From Progne subis subis (Eukaryota; Chordata; Aves; Passeriformes; Hirundinidae), in the NCBI GenBank assembly GCA_022316685.1, contig JAKJHU010000005.1:10766707-10830706 (forward strand): a stretch of 64,000 bases of DNA, written 5' to 3'. The notes under the pieces were generated by a model, which worked only from the letters and a program-made list of their open reading frames with translations, made no database searches and was not told the origin of the DNA. How positions within the stretch are numbered: the stretch's first letter is position 1; each line of letters begins with the position of its first letter. The position numbers and the translations under genes are program-made. Positions 61,280-64,000 of the stretch are shown here, one piece after another.

Positions 61280-64000
<2,721 letters not shown>

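Overview
The window is vertebrate nuclear DNA, almost certainly from a bird and probably a songbird. It has long AT-rich introns, short exons with GT-AG borders, CR1 LINE fragments, and several solo LTRs that I recognise from memory as avian families. No search was run. There is no bacterial, CRISPR or rRNA/tRNA content. Nearly all long open frames here are intronic noise, exon read-through or repeats.

Two protein genes are present, both on the minus strand. (1) The 5' part of SYNJ2 (synaptojanin 2) occupies about 2.5-44.6 kb. I could place 12 coding exons whose phases join without a break. They give the first 570 residues: the complete Sac phosphatase domain with its CX5R(S/T) motif, and the start of the inositol 5-phosphatase domain. 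The rest of the gene lies beyond position 1. (2) The last two coding exons of SNX9 (sorting nexin 9) lie at 61280-61327 and 62611-62702, with the probable 3' UTR to their left. The order SNX9 then SYNJ2 in the same direction matches the human 6q25 arrangement as I recall it. Both proteins act in PI(4,5)P2-dependent, dynamin-dependent endocytosis.

Layout: 1-2504 intron; 2505-5792 exons 12-8, with a solo LTR at about 3.0-3.6 kb; 5793-23091 long introns with exons 7, 6 and 5; 23092-26276 exons 4 and 3; 26277-35091 intron 2, holding a CR1 fragment and a 1.78-kb solo LTR that contains a 19-copy, 39-bp minisatellite; 35092-35178 exon 2; 35179-44498 intron 1 with another CR1; 44.0-45.45 kb CpG island with exon 1; about 45.5-59.3 kb intergenic; 59.3-64 kb the 3' end of SNX9.

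I see no convincing undescribed biological system. The best items for follow-up are the minisatellite expansion inside the LTR, which leaves long frames open on both strands and repeats a Kozak-like ATG 19 times; a pair of tandem splice sites at the exon 8/9 junction of SYNJ2 that would drop six residues just before the Sac catalytic motif while keeping frame; a nested LTR-end insertion at about 3.5 kb; and a strong G-quadruplex/GC-box cluster at 50.9 kb.
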